Notes: a model not told the origin generated them from the sequence alone. DNA of 64,000 bases from Xenococcaceae cyanobacterium MO_188.B32 (GCA_030065635.1 JASJDJ010000001.1:26001-90000); one strand, 5' to 3'; counted from the stretch's first letter, positions 7,611 through 17,680 are shown. Made by a program: numbers and translations.

Positions 7611-10142
7611 TCATCGATTCTCTTCTACCTCAGCTACTTTTAGTTTGGTTTTCAGCACCGAATCGGGATTTAAACTAATGGAGTCGATTCCTTGGTGGAC
7701 TAAAAATTCGGCAAACTCTGGATAGTCGCTAGGGGCTTGACCGCAGATACCAATTTTGCGATTATTTCTTTTAGCTGCGGCGATCGCCATCGAGAGCATA
7801 GTTTTAACTGCTCGATCGCGTTCGTCAAACAGATGAGAGACTAGAGCAGAATCGCGATCGAGTCCTAAAGTTAATTGGGTTAAGTCGTTTGAACCAATGG
7901 AAAAACCATCAAACACTTGACTGAATTCGTCGGCAAGAATTACGTTACTGGGAATTTCACACATAACATAGACTTGCAAACCATTTTCACCCCTAACTAA
8001 ACCGTATTTTGCCATTTGGGCTATCACTTTGCGCCCTTCATCGGGAGTGCGACAGAAAGGAATCATCGGAATAACATTGGTTAAACCCATTTCCTCCCGA
8101 ACCCGTTTAAACGCTTGACATTCCATACCAAAGGCTTCACGATAGTTCGGATCGTAATAGCGACTCGCACCGCGCCAACCTAGCATGGGGTTTTCTTCTC
8201 TTGGTTCAAATTGTTTACCACCCAAAAGATTGGCGTATTCATTACTCTTGAAGTCTGACATCCGCACGATAACGGGTTTGGGGTAAAATGCTGCTGCAAT
8301 AGTAGCAATACCTCTGGCTAACTTATCGATAAAGAAATCGGATTTGTGTTGATAATGAACAGTCAGACGATCGATTTCTATTTTTTCAGCCGAGTCTTTG
8401 AGTTCGTCGAACTTAAGTAAAGCTAAAGGATGAACCTTAATGTGATTGGCAATGATAAACTCCAGTCTTGCCAACCCCACACCATCGCCAGGTAAAGCCG
8501 ATAAACTAAAAGCCTCTTCAGGATTGCCTATATTCATCAAGATTTGTGTTTTGGTTGGAGGCAAATCATCTAATTGAGTTGATTCAACAGTAAAAGGAAT
8601 TAAACCACCATAGACTTTACCTTCTTCCCCTTCAGCGCAAGATACAGTAATTTCTTGTCCTGTCTGAATATCTTTAGTAGCATTACCACAGCCGACGATC
8701 GCGGGAATACCCATTTCGCGGGCAATAATCGCTGCATGGCAGGTTCTACCTCCCTGGTTGGTAACGATCGCACTGGCTTTTTTCATAATTGGTTCCCAGT
8801 CGGGATCGGTTTTGTTAGTAACTAAAACTTCCCCTGCTTGGAATCGATCTATCTCCTTCACCTCTGAGATGACTCTGGCTAAACCAGCACCAATCTTTTC
8901 ACCTACTGCCCTACCTGTCGTTAAAATATCGCCAGTTTTTTGTAATTTATAGGTCTGCAATACATTATTAGCTTTCTGAGATTGTACGGTTTCGGGGCGG
9001 GCTTGTACGATAAATAATTTCCCTGTCTCACCATCTTTCGCCCATTCAATATCCATGGGGGTATAAACACCGCGCACATCAGAATAATGTTTTTCAATTT
9101 GACAAGCCCAAGATGCTAAAGTCAGAATTTCTTCATCATTAATCGCATATTGAATTCGTTCTGAAATAGATGTGGGTATATTCTTGGTTAATTTACTACC
9201 GCCCATGTCATATACCATCTTGATTTCTTTGCTACCGAGGCGTTTATCTAAAATTGGGCGATAGCCTCGATCGATGGTAGGTTTAAAGACGATATATTCA
9301 TCGGGATTAACCGCACCCTGAACCACATTTTCACCCAAACCATAGGCAGCAGTGATTAAAGCTGCATTTTTAAAACCCGTTTCCGTGTCGATCGAAAACA
9401 TTACCCCAGAAGTAGCTAAATCCGAACGCACCATCTTTTGTACACCGACAGAAAGAGCTACATTAAAATGGTCAAAGCCTTTGATAGTACGATAGGAAAT
9501 AGCGCGATCGGTAAACAGTGAAGCAAAGCATTTATGACAAGCGTCCAGAACACTTTGGATACCACAAATGTTGAGATAGGTTTCTTGTTGTCCTGCAAAA
9601 CTGGCATCTGGTAAATCTTCGGCTGTAGCTGAGGAACGCACTGCCACATCGATATTATAGCAATACTTTTCACAGATTTCTCTAGCTTTCCCTTCAAAGC
9701 GGTCGCATATGGCAGTTTCTCCAGCAGGAAGGTCGCATGATTCAAAATCAGTATGATATCGCTGACATAATTGGCTGTAGGCTTCGGTAATTGCTGTCGA
9801 TAATTCTTGAGGAAAAGGAGTATCGAGAATCAACGCCCTAGCTTGCTTACCACGCATTTTTAAGTTGTTTACATCTTCTACATCGAGATCGGCAAACAGT
9901 TGACGTAGTTTACTTTCTAATCCAGCCTGTTCGATAAAGTAACTATAAGCATAAGCAGTGGTGGCAAAACCTCCTGGCACATTAATTCCTTTGGGTGTTA
10001 ACTGCTGGATCATTTCTCCTAAAGAAGCATTTTTACCACCTACTAGGGAAACATCTGACATTCCTACTTCTTCAAACCAAAGGATCAAAGCTTTTTCTTT
10101 ATCTGGCAGCAGTTCTCTTTGGCGATCGACTATTGTTACCAT
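7611..10142 (-). CDS. ppsA: Phosphoenolpyruvate synthase
   Basis: 843 residues. It converts pyruvate and ATP to PEP, AMP and phosphate. It has the N-terminal ATP-grasp domain (VSLVGGKNASLGEM, AVRSSATAEDLPDASFAGQQ), the swivelling phosphohistidine domain (GGRTCHAAIIAREMGIPAIV) and the C-terminal PEP-binding barrel (MLGWRGASRYY, IGSNDLTQLTLGLDRDS, GICGQAPSDYP). The ATG at 10142 is chosen because GAGGA lies ten bases upstream; a TTG at 10151 would overlap that site. It may serve gluconeogenesis in the dark. Confidence 0.97.
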   Translation of the reverse strand: MVTIVDRQRELLPDKEKALILWFEEVGMSDVSLVGGKNASLGEMIQQLTPKGINVPGGFATTAYAYSYFIEQAGLESKLRQLFADLDVEDVNNLKMRGKQARALILDTPFPQELSTAITEAYSQLCQRYHTDFESCDLPAGETAICDRFEGKAREICEKYCYNIDVAVRSSATAEDLPDASFAGQQETYLNICGIQSVLDACHKCFASLFTDRAISYRTIKGFDHFNVALSVGVQKMVRSDLATSGVMFSIDTETGFKNAALITAAYGLGENVVQGAVNPDEYIVFKPTIDRGYRPILDKRLGSKEIKMVYDMGGSKLTKNIPTSISERIQYAINDEEILTLASWACQIEKHYSDVRGVYTPMDIEWAKDGETGKLFIVQARPETVQSQKANNVLQTYKLQKTGDILTTGRAVGEKIGAGLARVISEVKEIDRFQAGEVLVTNKTDPDWEPIMKKASAIVTNQGGRTCHAAIIAREMGIPAIVGCGNATKDIQTGQEITVSCAEGEEGKVYGGLIPFTVESTQLDDLPPTKTQILMNIGNPEEAFSLSALPGDGVGLARLEFIIANHIKVHPLALLKFDELKDSAEKIEIDRLTVHYQHKSDFFIDKLARGIATIAAAFYPKPVIVRMSDFKSNEYANLLGGKQFEPREENPMLGWRGASRYYDPNYREAFGMECQAFKRVREEMGLTNVIPMIPFCRTPDEGRKVIAQMAKYGLVRGENGLQVYVMCEIPSNVILADEFSQVFDGFSIGSNDLTQLTLGLDRDSALVSHLFDERDRAVKTMLSMAIAAAKRNNRKIGICGQAPSDYPEFAEFLVHQGIDSISLNPDSVLKTKLKVAEVEENR

Positions 10143-10664
10143 AAATTTCAATTCCTCGTTTGACTTTTACCTCTTCGCGTCTTGCAAGTAACTTAGTAAC
10201 TTATTGAAGCTTCTGAATCTGTTGTAGATTATTATGTTGGGGAACTTGTGAGGAAATTCCCTATTTAATCTGAGTTCGTATTGAAGCTGAAACTATTGTT
10301 ACAAGATTGCTCGAGCAATACGATTTTTCCCTTAAATTTCCTGGGGAAACCCTGCCAGAAAAATCTCTAAAAAGCTGATAGCTGACATTCGTCAATTAGC
10401 AAACACTTTTCCCCTCAGTAACAATTTATAACTAAGTCATTGACAAATATTACATAATCTTAACTTGTGACGAATGGATAGCTGATAACTAATAGCTATT
10501 CTAACTAATAAATTTTCGTTCGAGAGTCCGAACTGACGTTATTTAGTTCGATCGACAATTTTTGGGAAATATTTAGTTCTCTATATTGCAATTTTCTAAA
10601 CCAATAAAAGATCGAAAGAGCCAAATTTTTCTATCATCATAGGAAGTAGCCAAAAAATTTTTCT
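10143..10664. other. Divergent intergenic region between ppsA and uvrC with small repeats
   Basis: About 520 bp without a gene. It must hold the promoters of both divergent genes, though I cannot assign -10/-35 elements with confidence. CATTCGTCA near 10386 has its exact inverted copy TGACGAATG near 10468, each next to AGCTGATA-type strings, and a TCCGAACTGACGTTA string near 10527 resembles the dispersed repeat found at 14735 and 29809. No RNA gene was recognised. Confidence 0.6.
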
Positions 10665-12566
10665 ATGACGGCATCGACAGCAGTACAACCCCTACTAAGA
10701 GAACCAAAACGTTTAGAAACTCGTCTCAAAGAAATACCCACAGAAGCAGGAGTTTATTTGATGCGGGAGAGCAATGGGGATATTCTCTATATTGGTAAAT
10801 CAAAAAAACTGCGATCGCGGGTTCGTTCTTATTTTCGAGATTCTCAAAGACTCAGTGACAGAATTGCCATGATGGTGCGTCAGGTAACAGAGATTGAATT
10901 TATTGTTACCGACACCGAAGCAGAAGCGTTAGCTTTAGAAGCTAATTTAATTAAACAACATCAACCCTACTATAATGTACTCCTTAAGGATGATAAAAAA
11001 TATCCTTATGTGTGCATTACATGGTCAGAAGATTATCCTCGCATCTTTATTACTCGTAAAAGAAAGTCAGGCAAAGCCCAAGACCGCTATTATGGCCCTT
11101 ATGTAGATACTCGCTTGTTACGCTACACTCTGCACATTATTAACCGGATTTTCCCTCTACGCCAGCGTCGTCAACCTTTATTTAAAGACCGTCCTTGTTT
11201 AAACTACGATCTGGGGCGTTGTCCTGGGGTATGTCAAGCTTTAATCAGTCCCGAAGAATATCGAAAGATTATGCAAAAAGTAGCCATGATCTTTCAGGGA
11301 CGAACTGATGAACTAGTGAGTAAGCTGCAATCTCAGATGGAAAAAGCCTCAGCAGAATTAAACTTTGAACAAGCTGCCAAATTAAGAGACCAAATTAAAG
11401 CCTTGTTTGCTTTAAATGCAGATCAAAAAGTTTCCTTACCCGATGATACCGTTTCTCGTGATGCGATCGCGCTAGCTGCTAATGAAGAACACTGTTGTAT
11501 TCAATTATTTCAAATTCGCGCTGGTAAATTAGTAGGACGTTTGGGTTTCTTTGCTGAAGCTAAATCTGCTACACCTGGGGCTATTTTACAACGAGTATTA
11601 GAAGAACACTACACTACCGTCGAACCTGTCGAAATTCCTACAGAAATTATCGTCCAACACGAATTACCAGAAGGAGAAATTTTAACCGAGTGGTTGAGTC
11701 AAACTAAAGGGCGTAAAGTTAGTTTAATTGTTCCCCAAAGACAAACCAAAGCAGAGTTAATTGAAATGGTGGAACGTAATGCCAACTATGAATTAGAGAG
11801 AACACAAAGATATCGGAATTATAACGATCGGGCTTTACAAGACTTAGCTACTATTCTCGATTTACCCGATCTGCCCAAACGCATTGAAGGTTATGATATT
11901 TCTCATATTCAGGGTTCTAATGCTGTTGCTTCCCAGGTAGTATTTATCGATGGTGTTGCTGCCAAACAACACTATCGCCACTATAAAATTAAAAATCCGA
12001 CAGTTACTGTCGGTCATTCTGATGATTTTGCCAGTATGGCGGAAGTTATTCGCCGTCGCTTTCGTCCGTACTTAACCTCACCCCCAACTTCTCTCCTACT
12101 AGAAGAAGAGAGAATTGAGAAGGAAAATGATTTTCCTGACTTAGTAATGATCGATGGTGGCAAAGGACAACTGTCAGCCGTAGTCGAAGTATTGCAAGAA
12201 ATGAACTTGTTAGAAGAGGTACGGGTAGTTAGTTTAGCCAAAAAAAGAGAAGAAATCTTTTTACCAGGAGAATCTGAACCTTTAACCACCGAAGCAGAAC
12301 AACCAGGAGTACAATTATTACGGAGAGTAAGAGATGAAGCCCATCGTTTTGCAGTTAGTTTCCATCGCCAACAAAGACTAAAACAAGGAAGGCGATCGCG
12401 TTTAGAAGAAATCCCTGGTTTGGGTTTTAATAGGCAAAAGCAACTCTTGGCTCATTTTCATTCGATCGATTATATTCGGGAAGCTTCAGTTAAACACCTA
12501 ACAGAAGTTCCTGGCATTGGTAATAGCTTGGCACGGGAAATTTATAACTATTTCCATCCAAATTAA
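10665..12566 (+). CDS. uvrC: Excinuclease ABC subunit C
   Basis: 633 residues, full length for UvrC, the dual-incision nuclease of nucleotide excision repair. It shows the N-terminal GIY-YIG domain ([26 protein letters not shown]), the UVR motif for UvrB binding ([20 protein letters not shown]), the RNase H-like nuclease domain ([25 protein letters not shown]) and two C-terminal helix-hairpin-helix motifs ([28 protein letters not shown]). No uvrA or uvrB is adjacent. Confidence 0.98.
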   Translation: MTASTAVQPLLREPKRLETRLKEIPTEAGVYLMRESNGDILYIGKSKKLRSRVRSYFRDSQRLSDRIAMMVRQVTEIEFIVTDTEAEALALEANLIKQHQPYYNVLLKDDKKYPYVCITWSEDYPRIFITRKRKSGKAQDRYYGPYVDTRLLRYTLHIINRIFPLRQRRQPLFKDRPCLNYDLGRCPGVCQALISPEEYRKIMQKVAMIFQGRTDELVSKLQSQMEKASAELNFEQAAKLRDQIKALFALNADQKVSLPDDTVSRDAIALAANEEHCCIQLFQIRAGKLVGRLGFFAEAKSATPGAILQRVLEEHYTTVEPVEIPTEIIVQHELPEGEILTEWLSQTKGRKVSLIVPQRQTKAELIEMVERNANYELERTQRYRNYNDRALQDLATILDLPDLPKRIEGYDISHIQGSNAVASQVVFIDGVAAKQHYRHYKIKNPTVTVGHSDDFASMAEVIRRRFRPYLTSPPTSLLLEEERIEKENDFPDLVMIDGGKGQLSAVVEVLQEMNLLEEVRVVSLAKKREEIFLPGESEPLTTEAEQPGVQLLRRVRDEAHRFAVSFHRQQRLKQGRRSRLEEIPGLGFNRQKQLLAHFHSIDYIREASVKHLTEVPGIGNSLAREIYNYFHPN

Positions 12567-12660
12567 TTATTAACTAAGTATTTAGACTTAGAAAAATCTG
12601 CTAAGTTTTATTAAGAAATGTTAAGAAGATAGTCTTAATGGACTCTTAAAAATAGACAGA

Positions 12661-12918
12661 ATGAAGGCAGAGGAACTATTGAAGCGATATGCAGATGGAG
12701 AAAGAGATTTTAAAGGAGTTAACTTATCTGGAGTCAGTTTGTCAGGAGCGATCTTACCAGAAATCGATCTCACTCATGCCATTCTCGATCGAGCAACTCT
12801 CAATCAAACTGTTTTAACTGAAGCTAATTTAACAGGAGCTTCTTTACAGCAAGCTAATCTAAATCGAGCTATTTTGACAGGTGCGATCGTGCCTGATGGC
12901 TCAATATATAGACCATAG
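12661..12918 (+). CDS. Small pentapeptide-repeat protein
   Basis: 85 residues made mostly of A(D/N)LXX-type pentapeptides from residue 20 on (VNLSGVSLSG, ATLNQTVLTEANLTGASLQQ, ANLNRAILTGA), which would fold as a right-handed quadrilateral beta helix about one and a half to two faces long. Function unknown; such proteins are abundant in cyanobacteria. The C-terminal GAIVPDGSIY is a common ending of these small proteins, so it is probably complete. Confidence 0.8.
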   Translation: MKAEELLKRYADGERDFKGVNLSGVSLSGAILPEIDLTHAILDRATLNQTVLTEANLTGASLQQANLNRAILTGAIVPDGSIYRP

Positions 12919-13042
12919 ATAGTTTCTTGGAAGTGAGCGATCGTCATAGATCGTCTCCTATTAAAGGATCGTGCATCGCTCGAAAAAACTAACATAACAT
13001 ATTGTGTTAAAATAAAATAACAAAAGAACGAGGACAAAAAAA

Positions 13043-13270
13043 TTGAACTTTAGTATTTATCTTAAAGACGAATTAGCTTCTAGGCTGAGTGCGGTCGCGA
13101 AAAAAGAACAGGTGTCGCGAAACAATTTAATTGTCGAAGCAATAGAACGCTTACTCAAAGAACGAGAATCTAGTTTTTGGGGAGAAGAAGTGATGAATTG
13201 GCGCGGTTGCCCTGAGTTTGAGCTACCTGCCAGAGATGATTTACTGCCACCAAAAGAAGAGATTTTTTGA
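13043..13270 (+). CDS. Ribbon-helix-helix antitoxin (VapB/CopG-like)
   Basis: 75 residues, with a TTG start at 13043 preceded by GAGGA. The N-terminal 45 residues (FSIYLKDELASRLSAVAKKE, then VSRNNLIVEAIERLLKERES) have the strand-helix-helix pattern of CopG/Arc DNA-binding antitoxins. The acidic, Trp-containing C-terminal tail (SSFWGEEVMNW) would wrap the toxin. Its stop overlaps the toxin start in a TGATG arrangement, implying translational coupling. By analogy it autorepresses the pair. Confidence 0.85.
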   Translation: MNFSIYLKDELASRLSAVAKKEQVSRNNLIVEAIERLLKERESSFWGEEVMNWRGCPEFELPARDDLLPPKEEIF

Positions 13271-13680
13271 TGGCGTTTTTACTCGATACTTGCACCATTT
13301 CCGATTATATCAAAGGCGATCGCTCTACAATTCACAGGCTCAGACAAGAAAAGCCTTTTGATATTTATATCTCTGCATTGACCGTTTTTGAAATTGATTT
13401 CGGGCTACAGCTTAAACCTAGCCTAATTAAGAAGATTCGCCCTCAGTTAGAAATTATTTATCGAAAAGTAGAAATTATTGATTTTTCAATAAATGAAGCC
13501 TATAGCGCAGCAAAGATTAGAAAAGATTTAAAGTTAGCTGGGACTCCTATTGGATTTTACGATCTTTTAATTGCTGCTACTGCCCAAGCAAATAACTTGA
13601 GACTAGTCACCAGTAACTGTGATGAGTTTTCTCGAATTGAAGGACTAGAAGTTGAAAACTGGAGAAATCATACTGATTAA
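13270..13680 (+). CDS. vapC: PIN-domain ribonuclease toxin (VapC family)
   Basis: 136 residues from the ATG at 13270, which overlaps the antitoxin stop by one base. A TTG one codon earlier is less likely. The PIN acidic residues are visible: LLDTCTISDYIKG (first Asp), the Glu in ALTVFEIDFGL, and Asp in GFYDLLIAATAQ followed by LVTSNCDEFSRI. VapC toxins cleave tRNA or rRNA. The late SNCDEF replaces the more common TxNxxDF but keeps Asn and Asp in reach. It appears intact and functional. Confidence 0.92.
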   Translation: MAFLLDTCTISDYIKGDRSTIHRLRQEKPFDIYISALTVFEIDFGLQLKPSLIKKIRPQLEIIYRKVEIIDFSINEAYSAAKIRKDLKLAGTPIGFYDLLIAATAQANNLRLVTSNCDEFSRIEGLEVENWRNHTD

Positions 13681-13718
13681 TAATTCGACGCTTAAACCTT
13701 ATAAATTCGGTTGTATAG

Positions 13719-13952
13719 TTAGCGTATAATCAGGGTGTATTCATTAATTTGAGCTTCTATGCGATCGAGTTCCGTATAGCGAACACCAATAACTCGCATA
13801 TATTCTTTTTCAAAAGCATTTAACTCTGCCTGAAAAGTTGCTAAATCTAACTCTTTTTCTGCTAACTCTGTTTCTAATGTAGCTAGTTCGATCTTCTTCT
13901 TTTCAAGTTCCTCTTGTTCGGGGGTAAGCTTATGTATAATTCCATTTTCCAT
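13719..13952 (-). CDS. Short coiled-coil protein, probably a truncated larger protein
   Basis: 77 residues, almost entirely one charged helix (EQEELEKKKIELATLETELA repeating) ending in VIGVRYTELDRIEAQINEYT and then LIIR-stop. The coiled coil plus the RYTELDRIEAQI segment resembles the N-terminus of longer cyanobacterial proteins that continue into a J-domain-like region; I recall this from memory and cannot confirm it here. If that is right, this is a 5' gene fragment left by a deletion. It converges on the VapC gene. Confidence 0.55.
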   Translation of the reverse strand: MENGIIHKLTPEQEELEKKKIELATLETELAEKELDLATFQAELNAFEKEYMRVIGVRYTELDRIEAQINEYTLIIR

Positions 13953-14187
13953 AATTCGGAGAGACTATTACAATAATATCGCCACGATCTTAGTTGACTG
14001 AATTACCTTAAGACTTCAGTAAAATCAGCTAACGATGAAAATTTAAACATAGTATTTTATCAGCGAGCGCATTTATCTCAACCTTGTCAACACCAGAAAG
14101 CTACACTCAAAAATACAATCGACTAAAGCAAAACAATACTTGTCAATCATTCTGAACTTCTGTAACTCCTGACTCCTGAATTCTACA

Positions 14188-14394
14188 TTACTTGTTATAA
14201 GCTTTAGCAGAAGCTCTAATCCAAATAGATGCAGCAGTTAAAAAGGGAATTAAAATAAAAATTGCTCCAGAAATTAAAGGATGATCTCTTACCGCAGAAA
14301 TAGACACCATTAAAGTAATCCCCAATCCACAATACAGCAAACCAACTAAAGGTATACCAATTACTAATAAAGCAAATTTATCATCCGAGTTCAT
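14188..14394 (-). CDS. Small two-helix membrane protein
   Basis: About 68 residues from the ATG at 14394 (an in-frame ATG at 14415 would add seven residues). Two hydrophobic helices are clear: LLVIGIPLVGLLYCGLGITL and ISGAIFILIPFLTAASIWI, joined by a short polar loop (SAVRDHP), with a basic C-terminus. No family recognised. Confidence 0.6.
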   Translation of the reverse strand: MNSDDKFALLVIGIPLVGLLYCGLGITLMVSISAVRDHPLISGAIFILIPFLTAASIWIRASAKAYNK

Positions 14395-14848
14395 ATATTT
14401 TTTCTCCAGGTACAATTAGTCAATTTTAAAGCATAAAAAACGATGTCATCTGAGTCGATCTTATTTGAACTCAAAAACTAAATATGCTAATGTCAGTTCG
14501 GGTTAAGCGCGATAAAACCTCCTTTACCCCTACAGCGATTGTTCGTAAAACACTTCAAAAAAATACTCTCTGCGCTCTCTGCTCGGTGCGCGTTCTGATA
14601 GCGAGGAAGCGGAGGAAGCCCGCGTCGGCGAAAGACGCAAGGGAATGTCCTCCAAGACAGCCTCGCCAGGGTCGCACCGCCTCTGCGGTTAATCAAAAAA
14701 TTAATCAAATTGAGGACTAGAGAATAGGGATTTTAGCTTATCCCGAACTCAGGTTGTATAAATTCATGAGTTAAAATCGATCGCCACTCGAGACATAAAT
14801 TTTATAAGCAAAGAATGAGAGTTTCAGCTTATCCCGAACTCAGATTAC
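14395..14848. repeat. Gene-free region with GC-rich dispersed repeat and an 18-bp direct repeat
   Basis: A GC-rich island at about 14568-14695 stands out from AT-rich surroundings. It contains AGGGTCGCACCGC, the reverse complement of a string inside the histidine kinase gene near 36709. AGCTTATCCCGAACTCAG occurs twice, at 14735-14752 and 14826-14843, and a variant in inverse orientation (TCAGTTCGGGTTAAGC) at 14493-14508. Open frames on both strands here look like repeat sequence, not genes. Confidence 0.7.
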
Positions 14849-16837
14849 CTAATTATCTTCCCCTAATGCAGTAAGGGCTATTTTTACTAATTGATAAAAA
14901 TGAGGTTGAGTAACATCGATTTTTTGGGCATTATCTCTGTTTGTACCTAATAAACCGTCTTTACTACCAGGATAAACGGCTAAAACTTTACCTCGATCGT
15001 TTCTAATTCTTAACTCATTGATAGAACCAGATAAACTACAAGCATAAGTACGTCCTTGATAGTTAAATATTGCTTTTTTATTACTTTTGGGATTAGTAAT
15101 TTGAGGAGGTCTTACACCTATAATTTCTAGCTCTACATTAGTTGTATCTTGCCAATGATTTTCTCTTAATTTATAAGCAATATCGAGACGATTGGCTAAA
15201 GGAAAATATTCTTGCCAACGCCAGGCGATCGCTTTTATTTCGGTATCGGAATTATCTTCGGCTAAAGTTAATTTAAGGTGAATTTTACCAACTATTTGTT
15301 GTTCTTTGATTCTGATATTGGGAGTCCAAAAAACAGGAAAAGCATTACCTATACCCCAAGGTTGTAAACTATCGATTTGTTCGTAAAGATTAAGAGATAA
15401 TTGTTTTAAGCTAGCTCGAGCATCGATTTTAATCAGAGGTTTGAGATGTTTTGTCTCTAAACATTGATGGGCAAAGTTACTCAATCTTTGTTGAAAAGCA
15501 ACTAAATTTTGAGTAGGTAAACTAAATCCTCCTGCTGCTTTATGTCCTCCAAATTTCCCTAATAAATCTCGACAAAATTCTAAAGCATCAAAGATATTAA
15601 ATTCTTCAATTCCTCTAGCCGAACCACGAATTTTACTGCGATCTTCTTCTTCGTAAGTACCAATAAATACAGGAACACCATAACGTTCTACTAAACGAGA
15701 AGCAACAATCCCAATTACGCCATGATGCCAACCTTCTTTAACTACTACTAAAACTCTTGCTTGTTGCCAGAGTATAGGAGTATTTTGTACTAACGCGATC
15801 GCTTCTTGTTCGATTTCTTGGCATAGTTGTTGACGACGACGGTTAATTTGTTCGCATTGCATCGCCCTTATCTTAGCTAATCCTGGATCGTCTGTAGTCA
15901 ACAATTCAATAACAGTTTGGGGATCGCCAATACGTCCTATAGCATTAATTCTAGGGCCTAGTTTAAACCCAATATCATCTGGTTGCAATTGCTTTTGTTC
16001 TTCCTTGACTCCTGCTACCTGCATTAAAGCTTGTATCCCTTCTAGCTGGGAGTTAGGCAACTGGCGTAAACCTCTTTTTAACCAACGACGGTTAACTCCT
16101 ACCAAGGGTGCTAAATCCGCAATTGTCCCCAAAGTAAATAATTCTAATAATTGAGTAGTTAGTCCTTTTAGTTTATTTAATTTTTGTGCCGTAGCGATCG
16201 CTAAAATATAAGCAACTCCTACTCCTGCTAATCCTCGATAAGGTGAAGTGACAGGCAATAATTTCGGGTTAAGAATAGCATCGGCAGGAGGTAATTGAGG
16301 TGGTAAATCGTGATGATCGGTAATAATTACACTCAGTCCTAACTCTACCGCCAGTAAAATCGGTTCGTAAGCAGAAATACCATTATCAACCGTAAGAATT
16401 AAACCTACTCCCGCAGCAGCAAATTCTTCGACAATACGAGTATTAATGCCATAACCATCTTTCATGCGACTGGGAATAGCATAGTCTACATCTGCTCCTA
16501 AATGTTTTAACGCCCGCAATAGTAAAGCAGTACTAGTCATGCCATCTGCATCATAATCACCGCAAATAGCAATTTTCTCTTCAGACGCGATCGCATCTAC
16601 TAATAACTCTACACTAGTAGCCAGATCGGAAAATTCCTCTATAGGCGAAGGTAAAGCCTGAGATTCTGGTTCGATATAAACCTTTGCTAAATCTGCCGTA
16701 GCAATACCCCGATTAAGAATTACCTGTGCTACCAAAGGAGCAAACCCAGTACTTAGAGTTAATTCAGATACTTTTTCTGGTTGTACTTCTGCAATTTGCC
16801 ATCTTTGATTTGGTAGCCGAGATCGATCTTCTCTCAT
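14849..16837 (-). CDS. recJ: Single-stranded-DNA-specific exonuclease RecJ
   Basis: 662 residues. This is the 5'-3' ssDNA exonuclease of recombination and repair. DHH-family metal motifs are present: AICGDYDADGMTSTALLLRAL, LTVDNGISAY, VIITDHHDLPPQLP and LAGVGVAYIL, followed by the DHHA1 part (VVKEGWHHGVIGIVASRLVERYG, GKFGGHKAAGGFSL). A C-terminal OB-like region carries extra cyanobacterial sequence. ATG at 16837. Confidence 0.97.
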   Translation of the reverse strand: MREDRSRLPNQRWQIAEVQPEKVSELTLSTGFAPLVAQVILNRGIATADLAKVYIEPESQALPSPIEEFSDLATSVELLVDAIASEEKIAICGDYDADGMTSTALLLRALKHLGADVDYAIPSRMKDGYGINTRIVEEFAAAGVGLILTVDNGISAYEPILLAVELGLSVIITDHHDLPPQLPPADAILNPKLLPVTSPYRGLAGVGVAYILAIATAQKLNKLKGLTTQLLELFTLGTIADLAPLVGVNRRWLKRGLRQLPNSQLEGIQALMQVAGVKEEQKQLQPDDIGFKLGPRINAIGRIGDPQTVIELLTTDDPGLAKIRAMQCEQINRRRQQLCQEIEQEAIALVQNTPILWQQARVLVVVKEGWHHGVIGIVASRLVERYGVPVFIGTYEEEDRSKIRGSARGIEEFNIFDALEFCRDLLGKFGGHKAAGGFSLPTQNLVAFQQRLSNFAHQCLETKHLKPLIKIDARASLKQLSLNLYEQIDSLQPWGIGNAFPVFWTPNIRIKEQQIVGKIHLKLTLAEDNSDTEIKAIAWRWQEYFPLANRLDIAYKLRENHWQDTTNVELEIIGVRPPQITNPKSNKKAIFNYQGRTYACSLSGSINELRIRNDRGKVLAVYPGSKDGLLGTNRDNAQKIDVTQPHFYQLVKIALTALGEDN

Positions 16838-16894
16838 TCAATTTTTTAGTAAAAGGCGAACAACCATTTTACTGTAACTACGGTCAAAGAGAAT

Positions 16895-16930
16895 AACGCT
16901 CTAACTTGATATCTTTTGAATGAGAGCGTT
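16895..16930. terminator. Hairpin between recJ and the tnpB remnant
   Basis: AACGCTCT (16895-16902) pairs perfectly with AGAGCGTT (16923-16930) across a 20-base loop. It sits downstream of the minus-strand tnpB remnant and could be its terminator or part of a transposon end. No long T-run is present. Confidence 0.4.
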
Positions 16931-16954
16931 GATTGGGATACATTCATAACGTAG

Positions 16955-17542
16955 TCAATCAGCTGCTTTTTGGTAGCGACTAATTTCAAGATCGCTAAGA
17001 CGATGCTCAATGTTTATACTCGCATTGCGATCCGCCTGTAACACTTCCCCGTCAAAGGTGAAGAATCGATCTCCGTCCCGTCTCCCCAAGAGAGTTCCGT
17101 TACGGCTATCAACCTGCGAAGTGTAGGCTGGATTTATCAACGTCACCACCGATTGACGACGCTGAGAAACTTGCTCTATCGCGGCACGCAATTCACCTTT
17201 ACACCATGCAGCCAAACGACGATTAATCTTTTTGCTCTTCCTTTTATTGCGGATAGGTTGAGATAAATCCTCACAAACAATTTGCTTATGAGTCTGAAAA
17301 ATCTGATGAACGCCCGTTCTAATCTTGGTTCTAATGAGTGCGCGCACCTTGGTTTGAGACTTGTTTTGATTTTTTGTGCCTAAGTTACAGCGTTTAATTT
17401 GGCCATGAGGCTTTTTCCTGCTTAACGCCCAGAGCTTCTGCCTTCTCTTCCCTTTGATGTGGCGTTTTTCTGTAGCAGCAGTCATGATTTGGCCAATACC
17501 ATCAGCATAGACAACATTGTCAGAACCATAAAATGGAGGCAC
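16955..17542 (-). pseudogene. tnpB: C-terminal remnant of a TnpB-like transposase/nuclease (IS605 OrfB superfamily)
   Basis: About 195 codons with only a GTG at 17542 as first start. The frame is open further back to a stop at 17576-17578 with no start. Residues match the RuvC half of a TnpB relative: QIVCEDLSQP (RuvC-II Glu), VVTLINPAYTSQVDSRNGTL and GEVLQADRNASINI (RuvC-III Asp). The zinc-ribbon cysteines expected after TSQ are absent, which to my recollection is also true of one cyanobacterial TnpB subgroup. The N-terminal half including RuvC-I is missing, so it should be inactive as a nuclease. Confidence 0.75.
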
Positions 17543-17565
17543 TGTAAGACCAAAGCTAAACTTGT

Positions 17566-17680
17566 TTGGTGGAGGCTAGAGCCTGTGAGACGGGAAACTC
17601 AAAAGCGGAATAAGACCCGCACCGAAACGCGAGGTTTGGAGATACTCCCACCTCACGAAGTAGGTGGTGAGTAGTTCATA
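17566..17680 (+). mobile_element. Right-end/omega-RNA-like tail of an IS605-type TnpB element, in reverse orientation to the tnpB remnant
   Basis: On the + strand the series GTGAGACGGGAAACTC, AAAGCGGAATAAG, GCGAGGTTTGGAGATACTCC ends in a hairpin CCACCT-CACGAAGT-AGGTGG (about 17648-17667) followed by TGAGTAGTTCA. This is the layout I know from 3' ends of cyanobacterial TnpB elements, where it also forms the omega RNA scaffold. It reads outward from a tnpB that should be on the + strand, whereas the adjacent remnant is on the - strand, so the two come from different elements or from an inversion. Confidence 0.6.

Noticed and set aside
14484..14720. Open frames on both strands over the GC-rich island
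   Set aside because: The island is dispersed-repeat sequence; both frames are rich in Arg, Cys and Pro without any domain, as expected of chance frames in GC-rich repeat DNA.
17459..17674. 71-codon frame on the + strand
   Set aside because: Its first part is antisense to the tnpB remnant and its last part is the transposon right end; no protein family fits.
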